NCBI RefSeq assembly: GCF_000003195.3
Contig: NC_012877.2
Location: 13,004,839-13,068,838, forward strand
Reading direction: 5' to 3'
DNA: 64,000 nt
Source: Sorghum bicolor
Lineage: Eukaryota > Streptophyta > Magnoliopsida > Poales > Poaceae
Of the stretch, positions 34,080 through 46,598 are shown piece by piece (the first letter of the stretch is position 1; each line of letters begins with the position of its first letter). A program made the position numbers and the translations under genes. Below the pieces are notes generated by a model. The model was not told where the DNA came from, did not search any database, and saw only the letters and a list, made by a program, of their open reading frames with translations.

Positions 34080-35719
34080 TGTTGGGCATTCTTAACGTCA
34101 TTACCAAAAGTAGACTTAGTTTTCTAATTCTGATAACGGCGCCAAAAATGCCAAACCTATCCCTCATGCCACTTAAGCCAAGTTGTCATCCCCAGCATGA
34201 CATGAGAGATGCGGTATTGAAATATGCAATTGCTTTTCTGAATAAATAATAAATGAGATCTGCAAGCGCAAAGATTAATACCGATGTAGCATTTTAACAG
34301 GAAGTATTCCAGGTATCGTTATTTATATTTTTACCACTGGGAAGGGATTGCTAATCATCAATGTTGATTTTGGAATGGAATATAGAATTGAGTATCTATG
34401 ATTGCATGTATAATTGAGAGCATTTATCTATCTCTTCGTATAGGGATAAATGTCACATAAAATATAAAGTATGAATGGTGACAAAGATAATTAATCTGAT
34501 CAGCATAACTAGCCACATATAATAATGGTAAGCACCTCAATAGATATCCTAGCAAGTCATTAGCATGGAATTAGGATGAACTACAAGAATATTTCCTAAG
34601 TTATTCTTAACTATAAAGTCTAGCATATCATAGTTAGTGCAATTATACCTAGCAATCATTGCGAGACAAGACTACGCCCATGCATAGTGATATTATCAAG
34701 GAAGATGAGAAACATAGCAATCACTCCCCTGTAATAATGTTGTTCTGCCTGCCCTATACACGAGAGGACGACTATATAAGAATCAATAGAGCTGTCACTA
34801 CCACGAACTACCCCGCGATCCAGCATATAGGGTACAATCGTAGATAAATACGGTATAGGCACCACGCCTACACAATACTTATCAATTACCCACTGTACAC
34901 ATAGATAAACGCTATACGATCCTAAACATGTATATAATTCCAATCTAACTAAACCAAGCATATAACTATGATAAACTAAGAACAATATAATTGCCAATAT
35001 AAACAAGTAGAGCAAAGTCATAAGCATATATTGAAGTAGAACAAAGTCATATTCATAATATTGAAGAACAATGATGAACAATTGAAGAACAGTAGAGAAA
35101 ATTACCAAGAATCCTCTTGACAGATCCGGAAACCAATCGAAGATTGACTCCTTCTAGTTCTAATCCTATGTAGCTATGCTAAACAAGAGATCTATTGATG
35201 TGGTGACTCTAGGGCTTGATCAGAGGCTTCTTCTCCCGAGATGGATAAATGAATTAGGGTTTCTTCTGTCCTCTCCTCTAGGGGTCAGGGGGTCTGCTTA
35301 TATAGTTCTTCCAAATGAATGTGGGCCGTCGGATCAAACCGACATTAATCGCACGGTTTTCCTTAATGCCTTGGGTCGGTGGAGCATGACCGCGAGGTGG
35401 AAGGTGATTGGCCCTCACACCAGGGCGGGCGCCCAAGGGGGGAGGGCGCTGCCCCCGGGTCCGCTCGGTCTCCCGCTCGTTCCCGTGGCTTCTGGACTCT
35501 TCTAGATGTTGGATAATTGCGGTGCACGTTAATATCTCTATGTAAACCCGACGTGTGGGCCTTTCTTCCATAATTCCTGATAATCCCCTGTAGAAATAGA
35601 CAAACACCAAAACTCATAGAATTCTATCAGATAAAACCCTAAGTCTAGGTGTCGGTTGCATTTGGATCCTTTTCTTTGTTTATTTGTTGATTATATTTGA
35701 TACTTAAGGACCGTCAACA
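34080..35719 (-). repeat. Element F 3' LTR
   Basis: On the minus strand it runs TGTTGACGGTCC to a CCCAACA end, 1640 bases, matching the G LTRs along its length. A TATATAAG box lies near 35298-35305 (minus). One GGGCGCCCGCC box is clear near 35427. Confidence 0.9.
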
Positions 35720-37480
35720 AACTCTGCCAATCTTACCTCTTGCTCGTCCCTGAGCAAGGATAATCTTAGTGATGGATCAGAAGTTGCTGTAATGCCTTGA
35801 AAAGTTGACGGTACACATGCTTTCAAATAAGGTCTCATCTCTGAGTTAGAGTAAACCGTCAAGACTTAAAACTTACTCATTTTACCTTTTACCATGGGAC
35901 TTGTGACCGTCACTTCTGTCTTGAGCAGTTAAAAGATAGAACGGTCTAGTCAAGCGCCATGTCTCTTATTCTTGATCAGCTATAGCTCTGGAGTTTTTGT
36001 AGATTTTCAAATAAAACTCAGAGATTCCTTGTATGACTCTCTCAAATCTCTCTTTTGTGGTATTTCTGGATCCTTACCATGGCAGCGATGGTATATGCCT
36101 TCTCTCAAAGTATATGGTATTTGTGGTATAAGGCACAGTGACATTGCCTTCTCTCTCACCTTACATTAATAAGGCTTTTGATATCTGGAGCTCATAGGTG
36201 CGAGATAAAGTATACATACTTACAAGACATTTATTGCATAGTCAAACCATGGATCCAGAGAAACAAGTCAATAAGTAAAATCAAGATGTGCATGTGTGGC
36301 GAATGAATGGTGTATGGTGATGATGGTGATAACAATGGTGAAAGTCTAATCCTACTTGTGCTCTTTTGAGGGGATACATACCTTTCTTGCTCTTTGAATT
36401 TTTTTTGGGGAGAATGAGATGCTCTATATTTTCTTTTTTCTTTCCTCTCAGGTGGGTATCTTGTACACCTAATTCTACTATCGGACACTTCTCCATTTTT
36501 ACCTCTCGTCTCACTTTTTCTTTTCTTTCGTGGTTTCAGGCACTTGCCCCTTTTTATTTCCTCGTATCCTTTCTTTTTTTTTTCTTTTTTTAGAGCACTC
36601 ATCTTCTGAAATAATATAGCAAGTGGTAGTGACCAAGATAACTCGAGCATTTAATTCACAAGGAAAAACAGAAATAGGAGAATGTTTTTGGCTATTCTCT
36701 CCCGGATTAGGAGTAGAATACTTTTGGGTGCTTCTGGAGATTAAAATGGGTGGATATATGTGGATGCGTACTCCCGGAGTAGAAGCAGCATGTGTGAGTG
36801 AACGTGCAAGTGAATCTTGATTTAACCACATGACAAGCTCCTAAGGGTCTACACCGCTTGACCACACTCAATGCTCATAAGCAGTAAAAAGTAAATGTGT
36901 GGCTCAAAGTCTAGCAAGCATGTATTATGGTTGTGGTAGGAATTTAAACTCTCGTCATACGGGAACTCATCATGTGATATTTTAAAGATTTTCAAAGATA
37001 AAATTCTCCAGAATTCTAGCATCTCTAGGAATAGATAAACAGCAGCTCAACCCTCCCATATCATATCCGTTAACAACTTAGACTTCAGATCAAGCTCTCT
37101 TCCCACAAGTTAAGGTTTAGAGTAAGCTTTAAATTATAACAGTTATATCTAAACTAGAGAGAGAACTCAAATTTGAAAATTAGGCAGAGCAACTATTCAT
37201 CTTATCCATGCTAGAGTTTTATTAAGATTCAGTTTAGCATAGCCACTTTATTTATTTATTAAGCACACTAAGCAAAAGATATATATATAAGCACAAAATC
37301 TTTATTTGGTTTTTTCATAGTTATGTATATTTTTATTTTAATACAGTATAAGTATATAGATAGATAGAAATACTTAGCGGGATAAATGGGGGTGCTCTCT
37401 CCCAAGCTGAATTTTGACGTAATTTCTTCTGATGTAGCTAGCAGTTGGTAGAGGTGTATTTGAATGTCGGCGGTACCCTG
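35720..37480 (-). other. Element F 3' non-coding region, PPT side
   Basis: Non-coding. From the LTR inward it has the PPT, the hairpin TTGCTC-AGGGAC-GAGCAA (35740-35757, minus), purine-rich tracts with two AAGT-loop stem-loops (minus, 36483-36494 and 36538-36549), and the G-rich hairpin (near 37385-37405). Frames around 36231-36650 are low-complexity Lys/Ser/Phe translations of purine tracts. Confidence 0.7.
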
Positions 37481-40189
37481 TGTCACACCGATATTTTAAG
37501 AATAAAATAGGATGCATAAAAGACTTATATGTGCCACAGAAACAGTCGTACACATAAGTAGACAAATCTCAAATGTACCATTGCAGTGTTTATTACATAG
37601 CGGAATATAAGATATCACATAGTCTCATACAAAACTGATAGCATAAAGTAAACAACGCTCTCGACGGAAGCTCCAGACAGGGACACTGTTGACTGGTTGA
37701 CTCCAAAATTAGTACTCATAACGGTAATCCTCATTCCAGTCATCTTCATTATCATATCCTGAGGTGTTGGGAAATTGCAAGAGTGAGCACATATCGTACT
37801 CAACAAGTATAACCAGGGGTTCATGAGGCTCAAATAGCTGACACTGGTTTGACTGCATTTAGATTTTAATAGTGGATAGCATGTTCATAATTAAATAGCA
37901 AATGTCAAGGTAGCATAAATAATCCATTAATCACATGATCAAGTGTAAGCATAATTAATCCCGTAGCATAAACGATAATCAAATGAACATAATAACATAA
38001 CAAGCTCATCATCTTAATGTAGATGTCCCCAAGGCCGCTCCTGACCGTGAGCTCGGCTAGTATACCAGTTTTACACTCTGCAGAGGATGTACATCTTTAC
38101 CCATGAGTCATGATTTACCTTTCGCCCGAGGTAGCTAATCTCTTAACCCCCTTCCTAGGGAGGTCGGCAGGGATCACTATGAAGCCTTTCAAAAGTTCGT
38201 CTAACAAGTAAGGGCCGCAACGTTTCCTTTGCGCGCAGATATAGAGCCCCCTTCCGATGGCACAATGACTCGTAGCCTATACACATACAGACAGAGGCCA
38301 CACTATACCCAAAACGGTTCAGCCCCTCCGCCCTTTCGGGTAACCTCTAACAAGCTAGAAAAGGGCTTCATACTGAGCTAAAGCCAGGGCCATTATAGCC
38401 CTCATGGTTGCACTGTTATCCCGGGTGATCACGTACAGACAAGATCTCATACTGTTATTTGTCATTATTTTATGTTCATTGCATAGCTATTAATCATCTT
38501 ACAAGATCATGGATTATATCAAGCACTAGCACATCCACACCAAATGCATATCAAGTAGGTAACAAGGATTCCAGGTAACAATCATCTATGATTTTGCTAA
38601 GGTCGACAAGGTGATAGCATGCATTTGATATATATGTGTAGTTAATAGTGAATAGGTAACAAGGATGATCCCAAGTTATACTTGCCTGGATCAAAGCTCT
38701 CCTGAGCCTGCTGGTCCTCGAAGGCTTGGTCTTGATCACCAACGTACGGCTCACCGTCTATTTCCAAACATCGATCAACAACACGCAATCCAATAGAGAC
38801 AATCCTACACAAAGCAAACAAGCTATAATTAGAACATGGCACCAACAGTGAGAAATCAAAGATAAAAGTTTATGAAAATATTCTACGCAGCGCTACGATC
38901 ACACAAACGTAAAGTTCACGAAAATCGGAATTAAAACGTAGAAGTTATGAATTTTCCAAGATTTTCTATAGAGAAATAATTAATTAAATGCTACTGCAGA
39001 ATTAAAAAGTTTCAAAACAGTAAACTAATACTTCTAACATGTAGAGCTCGTAAATACGAATCTAACGAAATTTGAATGGACAAAAACGGAGTTAAAATGA
39101 ATATTTTATAAGCAATCTAAGTTCAGTGGCAATTCTGTAATTATTGGAAAGCGCATTTTGGATTCAGCCGACCAGAATACGTTTACTGAACTGGAAAGCG
39201 TAAAGGTGCCCGAGGCGCCAGGGACCGCGGAGCAAAAACTAAATACTACAGGGACTCTTAAAAGAAAATCGCAGCGAAGAGGAAAGTTCTAATCTCGGCC
39301 GTAGATGACCGATCGGACGGCTCTTGTTCCACCAGGGGGCCAGTGGCCAGCGGCCGGCCGGCTCCTACGCGCCGGCGCGGCGGTGCGCCATAGGCGCCGC
39401 CGTGAAGCTCGCCGGCGTCGTCCGGCTTCCCGTTTCCGAGCACCAAATCGAGAAGCGAGACCATGGGGAGATAGAGGAGAATGTCGCAAGCTCACCTAGG
39501 GGTTCGATTCGGTCGGGGAATGCACAGGGAGCTTGCGCCGCGGTGGAGAGCGAGGGCGGTTTCGGCGAGCTCTCGAACGCGGTAACCTAGGCGGCTAGGG
39601 CTTGGTTTTTGCGGCGTAGAAGGGTAAGGGGCCACGCGGAGTCGATCTAGGGTCCTTATAGGGGCTCGGGGAAGGCAAATCCCGCCTAAATCGGCTTGGG
39701 TAGGATTCGGTGGCATGGATTCCGTTTCCTGCTCGAACATGGCTGGGGAAAGAAGGAAAGGGGGGTCCGAGCGTCAGGGAGAAAGAGGGGCGGGGCCTGG
39801 TTGGCAGTGAAGGAGGAGAGAGGGGAAGTGGGGCGCGCGGCTGGGCTGTTGGGCCGACTCATGGGCGGAGTTGGGGGGGGGGGGAGGGAAACAGGCCGAG
39901 GGGCTGGGCTTCGGCTGGTCTTCCAGGGGGGTTTCCTTTTTTTTTCTTTTCCAAAACATTTTTCCAAAGCGTTTTCTAAATAAAATTTTGAATGCAAACA
40001 AATTCAAAACAAGGCAATCAGCACAAAATAAAACATGCTCCAGCATGAATGCATATTCATGTTTCTAATTTTATGGTAAATTTTAATTTGCACAAAATTA
40101 TTTATTTTTCTAGATTCAAATGCTCACAAAAATTCTTGAATAAATCAAATTAAATCCTATTAAATCAAAATCGAATTTTAGGTGTTACA
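37481..40189 (-). repeat. Tekay-like solo LTR inside element F
   Basis: The plus strand runs TGTCACACCG to GGTGTTACA, 2709 bases, with a perfect duplication CCCTG on both sides (37476-37480 and 40190-40194). No internal region. It aligns with the LTRs at 4166, 10368 and 58204. The TATA-like CTATAAGG (minus) near 39655 is about 530 bases from its 5' end. Confidence 0.92.
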
Positions 40190-40194
40190 CCCTG

Positions 40195-40623
40195 ACAGCG
40201 ATTAGAATGTTCTCTGTCCGCTAGTCTTCTTGAATTTTGTGGAGCTCAAATAGACAACAAAGCTTTGTGGAACTGATGAGGTGTTAGCATAAATATATAG
40301 CCTTTATCATGTTGAGCTTCTTCAATAAGTGTTACTCTCTATTTTTATATTTTCATTTTATAGAGCAGAAAAAATTATTTATTTTATTTTTATGCCACCA
40401 CAGTGAATGTACTTATGGGTTTCATGCCACTTGTATACTCACATGGGGCTTACTAGTTTTAACATTTTTATTTTTCTTTTCAAGATGATATGAACCTGAT
40501 TAATTGAACTAGCTATTTTTAAGAAAAAGTAAATGATTTAAAAGGAAAGGGATAACTACAAAGTTTACCTCTTGGCAAGGCGTTAGGTGTTTTTAAGTCC
40601 TTCGAACGGGACTCTCTGTTTTC
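40195..40623 (-). other. Element F 3' non-coding region, gag side
   Basis: This matches 49241-49650 of element G in reverse complement and is non-coding. Confidence 0.75.
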
Positions 40624-42938
40624 TTAGTCGTCCTGGAATTCGCTGGATGGCGTAGTCGGTGGTTCCGGCGGCGCCTCCTCTTCGTGTATAACTATCTTCT
40701 CTCTCTACACCTGACTTGGTGCTACGGTCTCCTTGGGACCATTCTGTTCAAGCTGTATGTCTTCAGACCTTACCACTTCTCCTTCGTAGTCTGCCCATCC
40801 GTCCTTAATGATTTGCCTCCTCTGGTTGTGGTTGCGTCATCTTCTTCTTGTCCTGATATGCTTAGAGTCTTCAACTATATAGTTAGGGTCAGTAAAATAG
40901 CGGCGTACCTTCTCAAAGGGGAAGTGCATGTGGACTTCTCCGGTTCCAATGTAGATGATTGCTTTAATGGTGCTAAGGAACGGTCTCCCAAGGATGATGG
41001 GTGGATCGTACTCGTCTTCTCCCATGTCAATAACCTGAAAGTCTGTATGGACAAAATGATCGTCTATTTTGACAGGGACATCAATTACTATACCTTCAAC
41101 CTTTCGGAATGTCTGATGTGCTATCTGGAGCTGAATGTATGTCGGTTTTAGGGGCATGGTTCCAAACAAGAGCCGATAGGTGACTGCGGCCATTATGTTG
41201 ATGCCCGATCCGGTGTCGCAAAGCGTCTTGTAGAAGTTGTACCCATTGATGGAGCAATGGATGCTTGGCATACCTGGGTCGTCCTTCTTGGTCAGGAACG
41301 GTGACTTGAGTCGACGATCTTGACCTCCTTGAACTGGAGTGACCATCTTAGCTGACTCGATCCACACTTGCTTGTTCCTGTTCCTCCTGTTGGTCCTTCT
41401 CCTTGGTTCATGTCGGGATTGTTCTAGGATTTGTGTAGTCTTGTTCTTGAAGGAAAACGTCTCCTTCCTCCCTTTGATGTAGAAACTGATCTTGGCAGCA
41501 CTAGCGTAGATGATAGCTCCCGAGGTGTTTAGAAATGGTCTCCCTAAGATGACGATTGCCCTCTCATCATTACCGGTCTCTATCACCACGAAGTCTGCTG
41601 GGGTGTACAAGGTACCAACTCGGATGCAGAGGTTCTTCAATATTCCCTTGGGGAAACTTAGTGTCCAATCTGCAAACTACAAACACATGGTTATTTCTAA
41701 TAAAGGATATGTAAAGATTTTTTCATAGAGTACCCTGGGCATAATGTTGACACTAGAGCCAAAGTCGCAGAGTGCTTCTGGGAAGTCCACCATGCCGATG
41801 GAGATCGGGATGAAAGGATATCTTGGATCGCCTCTCTTGACCGGCAGAAGGTCAGTAGTAACTTCCGCAATGGGGTTACTCCAGTAGTTACCTGTATCAA
41901 ACAAATCTACAAGATTTGCAGATTCTAATCCTTCCGGTTGTGATGGGATACCGGGGTTAGTAGCAGGAACAGTAGCAGCTATTCAATTTAACTGAGATTC
42001 GATCATTTTATTAAAGCTAATTTGATTGTTGATGGCAGTAGAGAAATTATCCATTATATTATTTATATTTTCTAACATTTTATCATTAGATGCCAATTTC
42101 TTAGATAGGTTATCCATTAACTTTTCTTGATTAGACACTAAGTCTCTCAGAGGTGGAAAATTATTATTATGGTAAGAATTGTTACCTTGATAATTACTTG
42201 AGTAGTTAGACCTCTGTTGATTCCAACCTTGATTTTGCTGAGGACGGTTGTAGTAATTGTTGTTGTTGTTGTTGTTGATGTAGTTTGCGTCCTCAAGCAT
42301 CTCAGGGCAGTGATTGCCTGAGTGTCCAGTATCTCCACACTCCTCACAAGTCATGTGAGAGTCGTAGATGTGCATGACTTCCTTCTTATCTCCAGCTCTA
42401 TCATCGAGCTTCTTCATGAGCAGGTCTAGCTTGGCAGACAACATGTTTACTTCCTTGAGCTGATGCATACCTCCACCTCTCTTGCGTGTTTGGGTCCTTT
42501 CTTCATTCCAGCCTTGGTTGGATGCCATTTTCTCCCCAAGAGCTGTGACTTGTGGTATGGTGAGTGATAGGAATGCTCCTCTAGTTGCAGCATCCATGGT
42601 CTCACGAGCACTATTGCCGAGCCCATGATAAAACGTCTGCATCAGTAGCCACCTCTCCATTCCATGATGGGGACATTCTAGGATGTAGTCTTGGAAGCGC
42701 TCCTGTGCTTCTGTTACAGATTCATCATGTTGTTGCTGAAAACTTGTAATTTTCCCACGGAGAGCATTGGTCTTGCCCATGGGAAAGAACTTAGCCAGGA
42801 AGTTCGTTGAGCAGAGTGCCCACGTAGTATTCTTCTCCTTTGTAGCGTAGAACCATTGCTTCGATCTCCCTAACAGTGAGAATGGGAAGAGGCGAAGTAG
42901 TATAGCATCTCTAGGGACTCCTGATATGGTGAATGTGC
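40624..42938 (-). pseudogene. Element F gag plus two tandem protease-like domains (broken)
   Basis: The minus frame lacks the Gag N-terminus and starts at FTISGVPRDAILLRLFPFSL. It then encodes a CCHC knuckle (CEECGDTGHSGNHC), an Asn-rich linker, and a helical Lys/Asn-rich segment. Retropepsin-like domain 1 follows (CDFGSSVNIM ... VILGRPFLN), then domain 2 (CDTGSGINIM ... IILGRPFLS). An acidic tail with EEEAPPE ends at TAA (40624-40626). Breaks are a TGA near 41980, a stop just before domain 1, and frame changes near 41650 and 40830. These differ from the lesions in G, so the shared frame is ancestral. Confidence 0.88.
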
Positions 42939-42939
42939 T

Positions 42940-43838
42940 GATCCGGCATATAGGGTACAATCACAGATAAATACGGTATAGGCACCACGCCTACACAATA
43001 CTTATCATTTACGCACTGTACACATGGATAAACGCTATACGATCCTAAACATGTATATAATTCCAATCTAACTAAGCCAAGCATATAACTATGATAAACT
43101 AAGAACAATATAATTGCAAATATAAACAAGTAGAGCAAAGTCATAAGCAATAAAATGAAGTAGAACAAAGTCATATCCATAATATTGAAGAACAATGATG
43201 AACAATTGAAGAACAGTAGAGGAATTACCAAGAATCCTCTTGACAGATCTGGAAACCAATCGAAGATTGACTCCTTCCAGTTCTAATCCTATGTAGCTTT
43301 GCTAAACTAGAGATCTATTGATGTGGTGGCTCTAGGGCTTGATCAGAGGCTTCTTGTCCCAAGATGGATAAATGAATTAGGGTTTCTTCTGTCCTCTCCT
43401 CCAGGGGCCACGAGGTCTGCTTATATATTCCTTCCAAATGAATGTGGGCTGTCGGATCAAACCGGCATTAATCGCATGGTTTTCCTTAATCCCTTAGGTC
43501 GGTGGAGTATGATCCGCGAGGTGGAAGCTGTTTGGCCCTTAGACCAGGGCGGGCGCCCAAGGGGGGAGGGCGGGCGCCCTGCCCCCGGGTCCACTCGGTC
43601 TCCCGCTCATTCCCGTGGCTTCTGGACTCTTCTAGATGTTGGATAATTGCGGTGCACATTAATATCTCGACGTGTGGGCCGTTCTTCCATAACTCCTGAT
43701 AACCCTCTACAGAAATAGACAAACACCAAAACTCGTGGAATTCTGTTAGATAAAACCCTAAGTCTGGGTGTCGGTTGCATTTGGATCATTTTCTTTGTTT
43801 ATTTGCTGATTGTATTTGATACTTAAGGACCGTCAACA
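42940..43838 (-). repeat. Element F 5' LTR, truncated
   Basis: The first about 900 bases of the LTR (minus, from TGTTGACGGTCC at 43838) are fused directly to gag near 42938. The remaining LTR, PBS, leader and first about 110 Gag codons are missing compared with G. It has two GGGCGCCCGCCC-like boxes near 43549 and 43570. Confidence 0.88.
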
Positions 43839-43843
43839 CCATG

Positions 43844-44784
43844 AAACCAAACAAAGTTTTTCTTTTGAGTAATATACAATAGTTTTGTGTAATCCTAAGT
43901 CTTAAATAAAATAAAAATAAAGTTTGATCCAAGTCTAGGTAATTGACAAACATGATATGAGAAGGTCTGAACTACTATTTAACTTGTTCCAAGTTTCGCT
44001 AGAGTTCTGGAGATTTTATCTTTTGAAAATCTAAAAATTCATAAAAAAGATAAAAATAATATGAATGAGAGCCTGTTTGACATAATACCTAGAGTCTTAT
44101 AAGACATAAATATTAAAACTGTGGGCACTTGCTTTGTTCAAGCCATTGTTAATTCTTGTAGTTTTGGTTGAGAGAATTATCATGCTCCAAAGATCAAGAT
44201 CTTTTTGTTTTAAAAATATAAAAGATTCGCTCTTCCGTAGTATTATTGCATTAGAGGCATGGGACTATGCAAAAATTTGATTCAAAAAAAAAAGAGTGAG
44301 ACGAGAGGTAAAAATGGACAAGTATCCGAAGTAGAATTATGGGTACAAAGATACCCACCTGAGTGGAAAAAAATGGACACGCGTCCGATAGTAGAATTAG
44401 GGGTACTTGGTGCCCACTTGAAAAAAAAGAGAAGAAAAAAAAAGAGAGAGAGATTGGAAAAAAGAAAGAAAAAAATGATAGCCCATGGTCCCTCTAATAA
44501 GCAATATGCCAGTAAGATATGACAAACTTTTCAAAAAGGTCAAAGGTCTTGATCTAGGAGTATGAAATTCCTCTCCCTTGCTCCGAGCATTGACATAGCA
44601 AAATTCAAAGTAATTATGCTAAAACTTTTAAAGCTCTACTTATATATCTTTCGAGAAGAAGGCAAATGCCTCAGTTTTATTTTGGAAACTTACAAAAAAC
44701 TCCAGAACAAAGGTAAGAGAGAAGAACTTGAGACATAGTGCTTGACTTGATCGTTCTGTTTTTCAATCACTTAAGACCTTAGTG
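43844..44784 (+). other. Element E 3' non-coding region, middle part
   Basis: Resumes element E after F. Purine-rich, with two tandem copies of a double stem-loop unit (44316-44356 and 44375-44415) like those in F and G. The small Lys-rich frame at 44259-44522 is translation of these tracts and not a gene. Confidence 0.75.
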
Positions 44785-44789
44785 ATAAC

Positions 44790-46440
44790 TGTTGACGGTC
44801 CTTAAGTATCAAATTTAATTATCAAATAAACAAAGAAAAGGATCCAAATGAAATCAACATCTAGACTTAGGGTTTTATCTGACAGAATTCCACGAGTTTT
44901 GGTGTTTGTCTATTTCTGTAGGGGGTTATCAGGAAATAATGAAGAAAGGCCCACACGTCGGGATTACATAGAGATATTAACGTGCCACGCCATTATCTTA
45001 CATCTAGAAGACTCCAGAAGCAATGAGAAGGAAGCGGAGGCCGAACGGGGCCAGGCATTGGGCGCCCGCCCAGTTGCCCTGGGCGCCCGCCCCCTGTTGG
45101 AGTCCAATCAGGACACTCTCTCGGGAAAGATCTCCACCGACCTAAAGGATCAAGGATAACCGTTCAATCAATGTCGGTTTGATCCAACGGCCCATATTCA
45201 CTTAGAAGAAACTATAAAACTAGACCCTCTGGCCCCTAGAGAAGAGAGCCTCTCAACCCTAATTCATTATTCTCAAGGGAGAAGAAGCCCTTTATCAAGA
45301 TTAGAGCCACCACATCAATTAGACATCTAGATTCGCATAGCTACATAGGATTAGAACTAGAAGGAGTCAATCTTATATTGGTTTCCGGATCTGTCAAGAG
45401 GATTCTTGGTAATTCTCTAATTGTGCTTCTAATTGTTCTTCTAGTTATCTTTGTTCTTCAGTATTATGAATATGACTTTGTTCTACTTCATTATATTGCT
45501 TATGACTTTCCTCTACTTGTTTATGTTCAAGATTATATTGTTCTTAGTTTATCATAGTTATGTACTTGGCTTAGTTAGATTGGATCTATATACATGCTTA
45601 GGATCGTATAGCGTTTATCCATCGGATCCATGGGTAAATGATAGATATTGTGTAGGCGTGGTTCTTATACCGTATTTATCTGTGATTGTACCCAATATGC
45701 CAGATCATGGGGTAGTTCGTGATAGTGATAGCTTCATTGATTCTTATATAGTCCCCCTCTCGTGTATTGGGCTGGCAGAGCAATATTATTACAGGGAAGT
45801 GATTGCTATGTTTCTCATTTACCTTGCTAATATCACTATGCATGGGCGTAGTCTTGTCTCACAATGATTGCTAAGTATGCTTGCACTAACTATGATAATG
45901 CTAGACTATATAGTTGAGAATAACTTAGGAAATATTCTTGTAGTTCGTTCTAATTCCATGCTAATGACTTTCTAGAGTATCTAATTGAGGTGCTTATCAT
46001 ATTTATTGTGTGGCTAAGTTATGATCAGACTAATTATCTTTGTCACTATTTATTACTTCATATATCTTTTATGTGACACTTATCCCTGTATGAAAGAGTT
46101 AGATAAATGTTGTCAATTATACATGCAATGATAGATACTCAATCTCATATTCTATTCTGTAATCAATATAGATGATTGCTAATCCCTTCCCAGTGGTAAA
46201 AATATAAATAACAATACCTGGAATACTTTCCGGTTAAAATGCTACATCGGTATTAATGTGTGCGCTTGCAGATCCCATTCATTATTTATTTAGAAGAGCA
46301 ATTGTATATTTCAATACCGTGTCTCTCATATCATGCTGGGGATGACAACTTGGCTTAAGTGGTGTGAGGGATAGGTTTGGCATTTTTGGCACCGTTATCA
46401 GAATTAGAAAACTAGGTAATGATGTTAAGAATACCCAACA
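44790..46440 (+). repeat. Element G 5' LTR
   Basis: Runs TGTTGACGGTCC to AATACCCAACA, 1651 bases. It has two GGGCGCCCGCCC boxes (near 45060 and 45079) and TATAAAAC (45213-45220). The small frame at 45451-45867 lies in transcribed LTR sequence and recurs in the sister LTRs with stops, so I do not call it a gene. Confidence 0.93.
45213..45220 (+). promoter_or_regulatory. Element G LTR TATA box
   Basis: TATAAAAC about 425 bases into the LTR. The equivalent in the 3' LTR is at 51829-51836. Position matches the TATA of elements E and F. Confidence 0.65.
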
Positions 46441-46448
46441 AGCATTTT

Positions 46449-46466
46449 TGGCGCCGTTGCCGGGGA
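46449..46466 (+). other. Element G primer binding site, tRNA-Asp type
   Basis: TGGCGCCGTTGCCGGGGA lies eight bases after the LTR. It is complementary to the 3' end of plant tRNA-Asp (GTC) and is the usual PBS of Athila-group elements. Confidence 0.88.
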
Positions 46467-46598
46467 AGGTTGATTACTAATCAAGAATGGATATAGATTT
46501 TGAGTTATCATTCGCATCACTAATATGATTGAGCTTATCTATTCTCTCATACAGTTTTACCCCGATATCTTTCTGTTTTATCTTATGCAGAGGAATGT

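Larger units (their letters stand above)
34080..43838 (-). mobile_element. Element F: gag-protease Ty3 element lacking RT and integrase
   Basis: A minus-oriented element with 3' LTR 34080-35719, non-coding 3' region, gag-protease frame and a partial 5' LTR (42940-43838). It is flanked by perfect 5-bp duplications CCATG (34075-34079 and 43839-43843), so it inserted as a unit into element E. A Tekay-like solo LTR (37481-40189) later inserted in its 3' region. No RT, RNase H or integrase sequence is present. The closely related element G has the same gene content. Confidence 0.9.

Noticed and set aside
36231..36650. Lys/Phe-rich ORFs near 36231-36831, 44259-44522 and 50325-50935
   Set aside because: Translations of purine/pyrimidine tracts in non-coding 3' regions. 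The nucleotide motifs are conserved but the frames are not.
45451..45867. Hydrophobic ORF in element G and F LTRs (also 34656-35108, 42911-43231, 52067-52483)
   Set aside because: It recurs because the LTR recurs. Stops and lengths differ between copies (broken in the 3' LTR of G), so it is not under coding constraint.
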